Assembly (NCBI RefSeq): GCF_026262505.1
Contig: NC_067203.1
Span: forward strand, 18,085,411 to 18,149,410
DNA length: 64,000 nt
Reading direction: 5' to 3'
Origin: Trichomonas vaginalis G3
Taxonomy: Eukaryota > Parabasalia > Trichomonadida > Trichomonadidae
The translations under genes and the position numbers were made by a program. Shown here one piece after another: positions 1 through 11,005 of the stretch. Positions within the stretch are counted from its first letter, which is position 1. Each line of letters starts with the position of its first letter. The notes beneath the pieces are model-generated. The model saw nothing but the letters and a program-made list of their open reading frames with translations, did no database searches and was not told the DNA's origin.

Positions 1-1
1 T

Positions 2-271
2 GTCAAAGAACTTACAGATGAAGAGAAAAATTCAATAATAGAAAGTGCCAGTCTGGAAATACAAACCCTAACTATAAAGTCACTTTTCATAGAAATGGAA
101 CGGCAAGTATCTCAAAAAAGAAACAGACTCACAAATAAAATATTGAAGTCTGAAGGAGCTTTCGAGACAACAGATGGAAAAGTTTACTTCACTGACCAAC
201 AGTTCATTATAGAACATCTCATTGACTTAGATCGAAATATTCTAAACTTTACAACAAACACAAAAAGTTGA
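2..271 (+). CDS. Polinton A gene, 3' part entering from window edge
   Basis: An open frame runs from the window edge to TGA, about 89 codons, charged and helix-prone (Glu/Lys/Ile rich), with no motif I recognise. It lies immediately before two small virion-type frames on the same strand, so it probably belongs to the same late gene cluster. The start lies outside the window. Function unknown. Confidence 0.4.
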   Translation, partial: VKELTDEEKNSIIESASLEIQTLTIKSLFIEMERQVSQKRNRLTNKILKSEGAFETTDGKVYFTDQQFIIEHLIDLDRNILNFTTNTKS

Positions 272-288
272 AAGGAAAACAAAAACAA

Positions 289-513
289 ATGGCATATGAT
301 ATTTATGAAGATGTTGACGACACAACTGTTCCTGCAAGTGAAGTAAAGTCAGAGGAACCGAAAAGTGACGAAAAACCGATAGAAGAAGAAAAACCAAAAA
401 CTGAAGATAAACCAAAACCAAAGTTTAGTTTCCAAACTAAACCAAGTCAACCTTCATTAGCTGGTATGGGTTGGCGTCAAAGACTTATGGCAGCAGGCGG
501 TTATGTAAAGTAA
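289..513 (+). CDS. Polinton A small acidic protein
   Basis: 74 codons from the first ATG. Residues 1-45 are strongly acidic and lysine-rich with Pro-Lys repeats (low complexity). The tail is Gly/Ala/aromatic and basic, ending GMGWRQRLMAAGGYVK. No known domain. The size, charge pattern and position 17 bases after the preceding frame fit a small virion or DNA-binding accessory protein of a Polinton, but that role is inferred. Confidence 0.4.
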   Translation: MAYDIYEDVDDTTVPASEVKSEEPKSDEKPIEEEKPKTEDKPKPKFSFQTKPSQPSLAGMGWRQRLMAAGGYVK

Positions 514-542
514 AGAAAAAAATATTTTTTATTTTTATAAAA

Positions 543-650
543 ATGCCCCCATATAGAATGGATAGAAAGTCTGCTAGAATAAAAGCAGAGTTACAAAGAT
601 ATGGTTGGAGAGTTTCGAAGAATTTTAAATATAGGAAGGGAAGACCATAA
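543..650 (+). CDS. Polinton A tiny basic protein
   Basis: 35 codons, ATG to TAA. It is rich in Arg and Lys (about one residue in three), with aromatic residues and the tail KYRKGRP. Small basic peptides of this kind in adenovirus-like and Polinton-like elements often bind packaged DNA, and that is the likeliest role by analogy. It follows the acidic small frame after a 30-base A/T-rich gap that resembles other intergenic spacers in these elements. Confidence 0.35.
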   Translation: MPPYRMDRKSARIKAELQRYGWRVSKNFKYRKGRP

Positions 651-1099
651 AAGTCTATGACAAATTTTCTGGTCTTCGCTACGAAATGGATTTGGAAACA
701 GCCAGTGCCAATTATCCAAACAGATAGAGAGGTTAGAAGAAGAACGTCTTATGGACATGCCTTTCGATGTTAGTGAACCTCAAGTTGAAGGACACGACGG
801 CTTTGCCAATTCTACTGGAAACATGACGAACAATTGCATCCTTTGAGAAGGAAAAAAAGGAAAAGGTGAAGACGCACATGCTCCCATGGAAAGAACAAGA
901 TATGCATATGAAAAGTATCGTGAAGTTAGAAGTCAAATTACATCTGGTCGAACCTTTACAGTAAACTTTGACGAAGGAAAGAACAAAGAAGGCTTCATGG
1001 GTGTACTTGCTGCAATTCAAGACGGAAATAAGAAAGGACACAATCTCAGATTGACCATAACAGATTTGGATGGTCACATTTACATGCACATGGCAATGT

Positions 1100-2720
1100 C
1101 ACAACAGCTGCAATGGTTTTTGACGCTTTCAAGACTACAAAGAGAGAACAAATGGTTGACTCCGACTCAGACATTTTGAATGCAATTGAAGGAATTGCAA
1201 GTGTCAAGTTCGAATGGTACCAACCTAACCCTCAAGCAGTCAGACAACATGCTGGATACTTCCCGTTCAGAAATAAGTCTGACATTGACTTGACAAGGTA
1301 TGGAATTTACAATTCAATTGAAACAATTGTCAATGAACCTTGATTCTTACATGTCTCAGGAACTTCTGGTCTTGTTACAGATGAGAAAATGAAGTATCTT
1401 GAGTCATGTGTGAAGACAAGGTACATTCTCAGAGGTCAATTGGCAAAAATTGCACCGTTGGCAAATGTCAATATCCGAGTCAACATACCTACAGCTAAAG
1501 GTTCTTCACATGACGACTATGTTGTTGACAAAGACTTACCATGGTTGAAGATTGTAATTGTTCACCAACCACTTCATGTTGAACGAAAGTCTTACAAACC
1601 CATTGTTCGGAAAAGGCAAGTGCAACATTGTCAGAGCTGTAAACATTCTTTTCGAGAAAGGTTTGTTGGAACCAATTCCAGATGACAAGCTGACAGAAAC
1701 TTTTGTACCAAAAGACGAAACAAACTTTTCATTGTTTAGCAAGACCAAAAGTTGTTCCAGACAAAGTTCTAGTACAAAAGAAGTACACAGTTCCACAAGG
1801 AGTTGGTTTGTTCGGATACCAACCTGAACCAGAAGAACTTCCAATGAGGTTGCAAGAACTTCAAGATGCTATAAACAAACTTCCATTGAGACATCCAATT
1901 GACGTCAAATTGTATTGGAGAGCATCTGAGTTAGGTCAGAAGGTTTTATATGAAACAGGTTGCTTCGACGATGTTTATGAGATAACAGGAGAAGTTTCTC
2001 AGAAGATAAGAGACTCACTTGAATTTCCACAAACTGGACCAATTGGTTGCGACAAGTTCGACTCAGATGAAAAAATATACTATGTCGACCTTAACGCTGC
2101 ATACATGAGGTTTGTCCAATATATTCCGACTGGAATTCCAAACGAAGATGGTGAGTTCCGGGAAGGAACTATACAGTTGGAAAAGTCATACAACAACTGT
2201 ATGATATTAGGAAAGCTTCAAACCCCAAACTTGCAATGACACTCAAATTGCTTATGAATTCGACATGGGGATATTCCATTAAGAAACCTCAAGAGATGAA
2301 GAGTAAACATTATGAGAAGGTCGACAACTTTGTTGAAAGGTTTTCTCCTTTTTGTTTTGAAGTACGAATTCACTCAAGGTCAAAGTGGCTTAGTAACCAC
2401 ATTAAAACTATTGTCGAACATTGGTCTTACCCTCAGTTCGCAAAAGCAGTCCTTGACAACTACAACAAATTCTTCTCCGAAGTCAAATCCAAAGTGAAGG
2501 TTTACTATGAGAACATTGACGCACTCATGACGAACGAAGAAGGATACAACAAACTCATTGAAATGGGAATGGTCGGTGAAAAGATGGGCTTTTTAAGCTA
2601 GATAAGGTATTTTCCGAAGTTCATGTCCTCTCCAAGCGTAAGTACTGGGGCATACTTGAAGACGGCACAGAAATAAAAACATTGCATGAAGTAAAAACGT
2701 TTTTCAAAAAAGTGACATTT
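1100..2720 (+). pseudogene. Protein-primed family B DNA polymerase remains (Polinton A)
   Basis: Broken remains of the Polinton replicative DNA polymerase. Pieces of the palm are readable: a motif-A-like YYVDLNAAYMR near 2080, a motif-B-like region with KLLMNSTWGY near 2240, and a motif-C-like VYYENIDALM near 2505, where the family has YxDTD. The part before about 1830 probably covers the exonuclease side but is not diagnostic. Several breaks; clearly a fossil. In a whole Polinton this enzyme copies the element by protein priming from the terminal repeats. Confidence 0.6.
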
Positions 2721-2785
2721 TTTAAATTTTATTTGAACTGTACGCTGAGTTTGTTGGAGAAGACCGTGGGAAACTTGTTTGTTAG

Positions 2786-3082
2786 ATGAGAAATATGAAA
2801 TGGCATACCATTTTAAAACAATATATTTTTACATATATTAAATGCTTCAGGGTTGAAAAACAAAGAATAAAAGTAGCAGATACAAAACCGTTAGACTTAA
2901 TCTTTACAAATGCTGGTAGGACTATTTCAGATGAAGAAATTTCATCCCGAGCATACAGGTTTGACTATCCAATTCGTTGGCTTCAAAGTCCTTCAGATGC
3001 AAAGGCAATAGGATTTAGAAGAGTTTTGTTTTCAAATAGAACTAACGCATTTATGTTCGCAGTATATTTTCATGGGCAGTAA
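2786..3082 (+). pseudogene. Polinton A unassigned frame
   Basis: A 98-codon frame between the polymerase remains and the next gene remains. Its centre is hydrophilic with a Trp-Leu-Gln-Ser stretch, and it shows no motif I can name. Given the condition of the surrounding element it is best read as part of a decayed gene. Confidence 0.3.
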
Positions 3083-3099
3083 AAAGGTTCTGATGGTCT

Positions 3100-3700
3100 A
3101 ATAGACAAATTTGACGAAATGAGAATCTTTACAGTTCGTTCAGACGAAAGTCTTGAGAAAACTCTAAATGACTTTCAAACTCAAATGAACAAAAATATTA
3201 TTGGGAATTTCAAGAAAAATACGACTCTTTACTAAATGGAACATACTATCTGAAACTAGAATATGACAAGATGAACTCCACCGTTTCATTTCAAAAGATT
3301 GAAATTAACCCTCCAAGAGATACAGAGTTTTTATTTTGGAAAGTAGACAAACGTTCTTGGGCACAATTTCTTCGGTTACTAAACCAGAACGAACCATTAC
3401 CACCAGATGGTCCATTTAAATTATACTTCCACCAGCAGATTTGACAGTTTATAGAAACGTGTTTGACCCTCAAAATGTTATGTGTCATGCAAGTTTCAGT
3501 TCAAGCAACAATAGTTTCTATGTATTGGTAAGGACTTTTATGACTTTGCTTCTAAATTCTACGAACCACCTAGTAACAGTTTCTCTGACTTTCAAGTTTG
3601 GTTCACAACAAATGGTGTGCAACATATTATTCCATTGTACTATGACTTTTATCTCGAATTGTCTTTCATATATAACTACGGAAAAGTGCTGAAAAAGTAT
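3100..3700 (+). pseudogene. Remains of the gene seen whole at 17594-18163
   Basis: Several stretches match the protein at 17594-18163 in the same order, including FYEPPS, SDFQVWFTT, IIPLY and YLELSFIYNY at the end. This is therefore a broken copy of the same Polinton gene and shows that remnants A and B are separate copies of one family. Function of the family unknown. Several breaks. Confidence 0.65.
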
Positions 3701-3738
3701 TGAATGTGAAGATATTAGAAAATAACATTTTTTCTAAC

Positions 3739-3798
3739 ATCGTAGAAAACTCATGAAAACAATTTATTTTTGACACTTTCACAAAAAACATAAAAAAA
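3739..3798. repeat. Intergenic segment shared by Polintons A and B
   Basis: About 55 bases, including GAAAACTCATGAAAACAATT and GACACTTTCACAAAAAACAT, recur essentially unchanged at 15904-15962. In both elements the segment stands between genes and is followed by an A/T-rich run, so it may be a conserved promoter or 3' end signal of the family rather than chance. Confidence 0.6.
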
Positions 3799-3799
3799 G

Positions 3800-4185
3800 T
3801 GAAGTTAAAATGAGATGTTTACTGAACTGGTTGGATGTCGCCTTCACAGGTTATGTAGAACGGCTGACCCGAGAAGTGGAACAGTGCTCTGAGAATTTTA
3901 TAATGTGGAATTGGACTCTCTCTGTTTGGAAGTTTTATCCATGGGCGCTTTGCAAAGAACTTGAGAAGAGCTTCTTTCTTCATCTCCTTTATGTCGTCTA
4001 CAGGAGTGTTTTCTGGTATTTGAATTGGAATTCCGTTTCAATTTCGATTTTCAGCGCCACCTCTTCCAGACAACCAGAAGCCGAGTGACTTGTTGGCTTT
4101 GTCCTTGCCCAAGTACTGCTTAACAACTTCATTTATCTCTATAAGGTAAATTGCCTCATCTAATGGCTCGATGTTGTCCATTGTT
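3800..4185 (-). pseudogene. Minus-strand Polinton A gene remains
   Basis: Read on the minus strand, this stretch gives long sensible peptide sections (for example LLKFFAKRPWIKLP and ILRALFHFSGQPFYITCEGD). I do not recognise the protein. It is broken. It is the only minus-strand gene visible in remnant A. Confidence 0.4.
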
Positions 4186-4490
4186 CTGTTTCAGAACTAG
4201 TCTTATACTTTTTCAGAACAATACTTGTACTGTTTCAGAACTAGTCTTGTACTTTTTCAGAACAATACTTGTACTTTTTCAGAACAAATTTTCCGTAAAA
4301 GCTCTCAATTTGTGAGAAAAATTTTCTGTTTCAGAACAATACTTGTACTGTTTCAGAACAATACTTGTACTGTTTCAGAACAAACTTGTACTGTTTCAAG
4401 ACAATACTTGTACTGTTCAGAACAATACTTGTACTGTTTCAGAACAATACTTGTACTGTTTCAAGACAATATTTGTACTGTTTAAGACAA
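4186..4490. repeat. 22-bp minisatellite (TTTCAGAACAATACTTGTAC)
   Basis: A short tandem array of about 13 imperfect copies of a unit close to TTTCAGAACAATACTTGTAC plus two bases, with variants AACTAGTCTTGTAC and CAAGACAATACTTGTAC. One non-repeat stretch (about 4285-4330) interrupts it. It lies inside Polinton A just before the P/Q-rich gene piece. Reading frames through it are artefacts of the repeat. Confidence 0.85.
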
Positions 4491-4499
4491 TGTCCGACG

Positions 4500-4686
4500 T
4501 CCACCAACGCGATCCATTCTCAAACCAGAGGAACCTAAAGAACCACAACAGTCTCCTCAGCAACCTCAGTTCCAACAAGGACCTCCGAATTACTACCAAT
4601 TTCCACCTCAAGGTATACACCACCACAAGGCTTCCCGAACTACCCTCCTCAGCCTATGCCTTACTGCCCCAACCCTTGGTTGTTGA
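4500..4686 (+). pseudogene. Proline/glutamine-rich Polinton gene piece (A)
   Basis: Pro/Gln/Tyr-rich low-complexity coding sequence. Its last ~65 bases (4622-4686) match 15247-15312 in Polinton B almost exactly. The right edge is where the composite insert begins. Fossil; function unknown. Confidence 0.55.
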
Positions 4687-4984
4687 AAAAACCAGAAATT
4701 TCGAAAAAGTGACACCAACTATTAAAGTTATTTTATTACTAGATTTATTTACAAATTATAAGATAATATCATTAACAAAAATATATTTTTAATATAAATA
4801 AAAAACTTTTTTTATACAAAAAATTACAATCAATCGATAAATATATAAAAACATTTATTCCAAAAAGATTAAGTAATAGGTTGGATCCTGCATATAATAT
4901 AATTTTATGTCATAAAGCTTACAAATTTTAGATGGACCACAGTGAGAATGTGAGTGGTTAATTTAAAGGTGGTCTGATAAAGAT

Positions 4985-5707
4985 ATCGAAGCTTACTCAA
5001 CACAGTATGAAGCAGTTTCTAATACACAATCTTACTAGTGGTGTTTCGGTCGCCAGCGCTCTCATAGGGGTGCTGATTTCAAAAACCACTACTTCAAATT
5101 ATTCAACAATACTCAATGCAGCATGAAGCAGCTACTACTGCTGTATTTTACTGGTAGCGTTTTGGTCGTTGGCTCTTGCACAGTCTCTCAGATTTTCAAA
5201 AATTTTTTTTCAACACTATCTTGTTTCGCTCTCAGAAAGCTATCCTACAAAGACATCGAAGCTTACTCAACACAGTATGAAGCAGTTTCTAATACACAAT
5301 CTTATTAGTGGTGTTTCGGTCGCCAGCGCTCTCATAGGGGTGCTGATTTCAAAAACCACTACTACAATTATTCAACAATACTCAATGCAGCATGAAGCAG
5401 CTACTACTGCTGTATCTTACTGGTAGCGTTTTGGTCGTTGGCTCTTGCACAGTCTCTCAGATTTTCAAAAATTTTTTCAACACTATCTTGTTTCGCTCTC
5501 AGAAAGCTATCCTACAAAGACATCGAAGCTTACTCAACACAGTATGAAAGTTTCTAATACACAATCTTATTAGTGGTGTTTCGGTTGCCAGCGCTCTCAT
5601 AGGGGTGCTGATTTCAAAACCATACTTCAAATTATTCAACAATACTCAATGCAGCATGAAGCAGTTTCCAATTCAATAATACTCAACACAGCATGAAGCA
5701 GTTTCTA
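4985..5707. repeat. ~270-bp tandem repeat, about 2.7 copies
   Basis: The motif TCGAAGCTTACTCAACACAG occurs at 4986, 5256 and 5523, giving periods of 270 and 267 bases. Internal landmarks repeat as well (GGTGTTTCGGTCGCCAGCGC, TGGTCGTTGGCTCTTGCACA). Copies differ by few bases, so the duplication is fairly recent. No coding potential is supported. The array runs directly into the 16-bp satellite. Confidence 0.9.
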
Positions 5708-6262
5708 ATAAATATATAATATATAAATATAATATATAAATATAATAACATATATAAATATATACATATATAATATATACATATATAAATAATATATAAA
5801 ATATATACATATATAAATATATACATATATAAATATATACATATATAAATATATACATATATAAATATTACATATTAAAATATATACATATATAAATATA
5901 TACATTATATAAATATATACATATATAAATATATACATATAATAAATATATACATATATAATATATACATATATAATATACATATATAAATATATACATA
6001 TATAAATATATACATATATAAATATATACATATATAATATATTTACATATATAAAATATATACATATATAAATATATACATATATATAAATATATACAAT
6101 ATATAAATATATACATTATATAAATATTATTACATATATAAATATATACATATATAAATATATACATATATAAATATATACATATATAAATATATACATA
6201 TATAAATAATATACATATATAATATATATATATACATATATAAATATATACATATATAAATA
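5705..6262. repeat. 16-bp TA-rich satellite, block 1
   Basis: Tandem copies of a 16-base unit, TATACATATATAAATA, with small indels. The block ends at the TA that flanks mariner copy 1. Because each copy contains many TA dinucleotides it is a good mariner target. Open frames such as [12 protein letters not shown] come from the repeat alone. Confidence 0.95.
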
Positions 6263-6264
6263 TA

Positions 6265-7561
6265 GGGTGTCCAAAGGTGTGTTTAGCACAAACCTGAATA
6301 CTGCGAATAGAAATAAACAAGTTACATATATATAAAGTTTATTTAAATATAATCACCATTGGATTCAATCACGCGTTCGCAGCGATCGATCCAGGCTTGA
6401 AAGACACGCTTAAATCATCATGAGAAAATTGCTCAAATTGCTCTCTTACAAAATTTTCAAGATCATTGGACTCGCGAATTCGCGTCCTTCAGCTCTCTTT
6501 TTAGCGTGCCGAATAAATAAAAGTCAGAGGGTGCAATATCAGGTGAATAAATTGGGTTTGGAACAACTTTGACATTGTTTTCCACCAAGTAATTCATTAC
6601 CTTATGACTTTTGTGAACTCTTGAATTATCAAAATGAATTGCAAACTTTTGTTTTTGTTGTTTGGATTTCTCAAACTCATCAGAATTGATAATTTGAGTA
6701 AGAACATTGTCAATTAGATACTGAGCATTCATCGTATTAGGTTTTTGAGAAATATCAATTGCGATGATGCCATTCACGCCCCAAAAAACCGACAACATCA
6801 TCATTGGTGTGTCAATTTTTTTCTTCGGGAATGTTTGCGGATTTTCATCCTTCGGGATCCACATGATTTTGGCTTCTGTTGCATATTGAAACCAAGACTC
6901 GTCCCCTGTTACTAAAAAGCGAAACTTCTTGGATTGATACGCACCCAATATAGAGAGGAGCTCTTTCGAAGATTGGACTCTAGATTTTTTTTGAACTGAA
7001 TTAAGGTTGTGCGGAACCCAACGTGTATACTCTAGTTTGTAGTTCAAATAATTGTGCAGATAATAACTGACTGTTGTACGTGGTATCTTTGTCATCTCCT
7101 CTATCCTTCTGAGTGATGCTCTTGGGTCTTCATCTAGCGCTTGAAGAATTGCTTTGATTTTTTCTTGATCCGGCGATTTTTTGTCAATTTTTATGATGGG
7201 CGCCTTTTTGTTCATGAAGTGATACATCCTAACATGATACGTTACAGTGGAATAGCTAGGAGCATCCATACCGAAGCATTTTACCAATGTCTCGTAGATT
7301 TTTTTACAGTCTTTGCATTTTTTTGCAAGAGCGAGGATGTTTTCTTTATGATTCATTAAAAAAATGAAAAAAATCCCGCCATAATTTCCCGCGAAACCGC
7401 CTCTTGCTCAAAATTCATTTTATATCCCTGCATGGCGCCAAAATACAACATCCATCATCTATACATATATTCATATTTTTTATTATATATTTATAATCAG
7501 CATATATCTCCTTTAATAGTCTCATAGAGAGCGCTTGTGCTAAACGCACCTTTGGACACCC
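6265..7561 (-). mobile_element. mariner transposon copy 1
   Basis: A 1297-bp Tc1/mariner element. Terminal inverted repeats start GGGTGTCCAAAGGTG and extend about 27 bases; the two ends differ by GTGTTT versus GCGTTT. TA dinucleotides flank both ends (6263-6264, 7562-7563), the expected target duplication. It sits inside the 16-bp satellite, which continues on both sides. Resembles the Tvmar family of Trichomonas. Confidence 0.93.
6343..7356 (-). pseudogene. mariner transposase, copy 1, C-terminus frameshifted
   Basis: Cut-and-paste transposase. From ATG at 7356 the frame is open for 297 codons (to 6463). An N-terminal paired helix-turn-helix DNA-binding region covers roughly residues 1-110. 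The mariner signature WVPHNL is at 113-118. The catalytic triad is D152 (GDESWF), D243 (HFDNSR) and D278 (APSDF), with exactly 34 residues between the last two, and YSPDIAPSD is present. Compared with copy 2, an A-run near 6510 is one base short, shifting the last ~50 codons, and further small indels follow towards the natural stop at 6343. All catalytic residues survive, but the C-terminus is altered. The indel could be an assembly error in a homopolymer. Confidence 0.88.
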
Positions 7562-7563
7562 TA

Positions 7564-8933
7564 TATATTCATATATAATATATACATATATAAATATATA
7601 CATATATAAATATATACATATATAAATATATAACATATAAAATATATACAATATACATATATAAATATATAAATATATACATATAAATATAACATATATA
7701 AATATATACATATATAAATATATACATATATAAATATATACATATATAAATATATAATATATAAATATATACATATATAAATATATACATATATTAAATA
7801 TATACATATATAAATATATAATATATAAATATATAAATATATAAATATATACATAATAAAATATATACATATATAAATATATACATATATAAATATATAC
7901 ATATATAATATATACATATATAAATATATACATATATAAATATATACATATATAAATATATACATATATTAATAATATACATATATAAATATATACATAT
8001 ATAAATATATACATATATAAAATATACATATATAAATATATACATATTATAAAATATATACATATATAAAATATATACATATATAAATATATACATATAT
8101 AAATATATACATATATAATATTATACATATATAAATATATACATATATAAAATATATACATATATAAATATATACATATATAATATATACATATATAAAT
8201 ATATAACATATATAAATATATACATATATAAATTATACATATATAAATATATACATATATTAAAATATATACATATATAAATATATACATATATAATATA
8301 TACATATATAAATATATACATATATTAAATATAAATAATATAAATATATACATATATAAATATATACATATATAAATATATACATATATAAATATATACA
8401 TATATAAATAATACATATATAAAATAATACATAATATAATATATACATATATAAATATATACATATATAAATATATACATATATAAATATATAATATATA
8501 AATATTATACATATATAAATATATTACATATATAAATATATACATATATAAATATATACATATATAAATATTACATATATTAAATATATACATATATAAT
8601 ATATCATATAATATATAATATAAATATATACATATATAAATATATACATATATAAATATATACATATATAAATATTACATATATAAATATATACATATAT
8701 AAATATATACATATATAATATTATACATATATAAATTACATATATAAATATATCAATATAAATAATACATAATAAATATATACATATATAAATATATACA
8801 ATATATAAATATATACATATATTAAATATATACATATATAAATATATACATATATAAATATATACATATATAAATATATACATATATAAATATATACATA
8901 TATAAATATATACATATATAAATATATACATAT
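7564..8933. repeat. 16-bp TA-rich satellite, block 2
   Basis: The same 16-base unit as block 1, resuming at once after mariner copy 1 and ending in TACATATG before non-repeat DNA at 8936. About 80 copies with frequent single-base indels. Confidence 0.95.
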
Positions 8934-9543
8934 GGCATTCCAAACGGGAACGCGGTTGGTTACCATGGATTTCCGTCACCGGTCACATTTTAAAGATTTT
9001 TAAAGCCTTATAAAAATATGCTTTGTAAATCATTTTTTGTAAATCGGCAAAAATTTGGTAATTTTCTTCAACTAATAAATCTGCGAATAGCATTTATAAT
9101 ACAAGAACAATCTTTTAAAATCGTTTGATTCATTTTTGTATAATTTCATATAGGCACATATATTCTTCCGGGACTTTCCGTGATTTTACCGTAAAATCAT
9201 TAGTTTACACCAATTTTTCCGTATTTTTGAATAGTTTACTGCACTTTTTCCGTAAAATTGAGTTACGGAATCCGCAAAATTTCCGGACCTCATTTTTCAT
9301 AGAATATAATAATAATATTTGATAAAAAGATATATTATTTTATATTTTGATTTTTGAATTACGGAAAAAGTGAATTGATAACTTGATTTTTTTATATGGT
9401 TAATTTTTCAAATGATATTATGAAGATCTAAAATATTAAAAGTAAAAAATTGAATTACGGAAAAAGTGAGGTCAAAAGTGAAATAAATTTGCAGAACAAT
9501 TTTCATTGAAATAAGCTTTATTTTTCATTATTAATAACAATGC

Positions 9544-10211
9544 TGTAATAAACAGAAATTCATCAAAAGTGACAGCTCTCAATTTTTTGATATTTGTAAA
9601 TTCTAAATTGAATGAGAAAAATGAAATAATACTAAGCATAATACAATATTCTAGATTTATTTATAATTAGGAAAAAGTTAGTTTTGAGAGTACTTTTCAT
9701 AGGCATATAGAATGAAATCTTCTGAAAAATAATATCATATAAACTCATATTATTTTCTAATATATAACTATTTTATATAAAAATCAAATTCAATGATCTT
9801 AAAAGCGAAGGATAAACCTCAAAATTTACGAATATAATGAGTGGGAATATAATGCTTATCTATCATAAAACCATATGAAATATCAATTTTTGCTTTACGC
9901 CTAATTTTTGACGACAATTAGCAAAAAATGTTAAATGTTAACACTCAGTCCATTTGAATATAAAAATAAAATTGACTTTGATTAAATGTTTTTATTATCA
10001 TGCAATTCTTCTTGCGACCAAAGATTTGAATAAAAGTTCAAAAAATAAGATAGCTTAAAAAATAATATACGGTAGTGTTTACTAATAGATGAATAGTATA
10101 TAAATTCTATTAAAATGGATTTGATCCAAAAATATATAAAAATTTGATCATAAATAAAATCGTTTTAAATTACTTCTTCATTTAAATTATAACAATTATT
10201 TTTGGTTTTAT
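9544..10211. mobile_element. Half copy of the 1.25-kb palindromic element
   Basis: Starts TGTAATAAACAGAAATTCAT and matches the left arm of the element at 56090-57341 through the central loop, then stops at ...TTTTTGGTTTTAT where the whole copies turn into the second arm. So one arm plus loop is present and the other arm is missing. Non-coding. Confidence 0.85.
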
Positions 10212-10616
10212 AGTTTTTTAAAGCTCATGTGGTTTTTTTAACCACAGAATACTTATGTGCTGTAGCAAGCTTGCAATCCAAAGCTCACGTTAGACAACAA
10301 GAGTCATGAAGTCTCATACTAAGGGATATCCAACATATATTTTAATAATCTAATGTTTGTGACAAATATTCAACATAAAATTAAGTTTTCGTTTCGTTAC
10401 AAGGCATTCATACTTTGGAGATATCATATTTAATGTACAGAAAAGTTAATATTAAACAATACATGCTAAAGAATTAATAAATAAGATAATAAAATAAATT
10501 TATACGTAATTACTTTCATTTAATATGCTTTATGCTGTATAATATTGATTAAGAGGCATTAAAAGGTTCCATAATCTGCTTTTATAGGCAAGATTTTTGA
10601 TAAAAATTTTAAATTT

Positions 10617-10780
10617 TGAAAAATGATGAGAAAAGGAAAAAAAAGGTAAATGAGAGCAAGAGGAGGGAAAAAAAGAAAAAGAAAAGGAAGGGAAGGGAAA
10701 AATAAAAGAAAGAAGGACATATAAAAATTTAGATGCGCATTCTTAATGCCGAGGCGGCTTGCCGCCGAGGCGCGATTTTT
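10617..10780. repeat. Purine tract and GC hairpin
   Basis: An almost pure A/G tract (10617-10715) is followed by a short GC-rich hairpin, GCCGAGGCGGCTTGCCGCC with GAGGCG following (10749-10772). The same pairing of a purine tract and a GC hairpin occurs at 55680-55860. No coding frame. Confidence 0.6.
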
Positions 10781-10832
10781 TTAGGCCTCTACGGTAACCC
10801 GGCAATGTTTTTTTAAATCTTGTACAGCCCTA

Positions 10833-11005
10833 TATATACATATATAATATATATACATATATAAAATATATAACATATATAAATATATACATATATAAAT
10901 ATATACATATATAAATAATACATATATAAATATATACATATATAAATATATACATATATAAATATATACATAAAATATATACATATATAAATATATACAT
11001 ATATA
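10833..11005. repeat. 16-bp TA-rich satellite, block 3
   Basis: About ten copies of the 16-base unit. It ends at the TA flanking the TIR element that starts at 11006. Confidence 0.93.

Larger units (their letters stand above)
1..4686. mobile_element. Polinton/Maverick remnant A, left end outside window
   Basis: Fossil Polinton (Maverick). Recognisable parts are small virion-type frames (289-513, 543-650), remains of a protein-primed family B DNA polymerase (about 1100-2720), a relative of the frame at 17594-18163 (about 3100-3700), minus-strand remains near 3800-4185 and a proline/glutamine-rich gene piece (4500-4686). It is heavily broken, with more than ten breaks, so it looks old. It shares intergenic DNA and the P/Q-rich gene with remnant B, so A and B are related copies lying in the same orientation. 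No terminal repeat is visible: the left end is outside the window and the right end meets the composite insert at about 4690. Family assignment rests on the polymerase motifs and on resemblance to elements B and C. Confidence 0.75.
8936..10832. other. Non-satellite island between satellite blocks
   Basis: Unique DNA set in the satellite. About 9110-9480 holds repeated short motifs around TTACGGAAAAAGTGA in both orientations (9239, 9357, 9449), similar to the ends of the composite insert. 9544-10211 is half of the palindromic element. 10617-10715 is a purine-only-like tract followed by a GC hairpin. No supported gene. Confidence 0.6.

Noticed and set aside
4225-4792. Frames of 86 and 149 codons (VLFQNNTCTV repeats)
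   Set aside because: Products of the 22-bp minisatellite; no independent support.
5123-5426. Frames of 61 and 85 codons in the ~270-bp repeat
   Set aside because: Repeated with the tandem unit, overlapping in different frames, with no gene-like features.
5673-8979. Many long Tyr/Ile-rich reading frames ([12 protein letters not shown]...) on the minus strand
   Set aside because: They are translations of the 16-bp satellite in every frame, with no start context, composition or conservation of a gene. The same applies to 10781-11207, 12210-13108 and 14236-15122.
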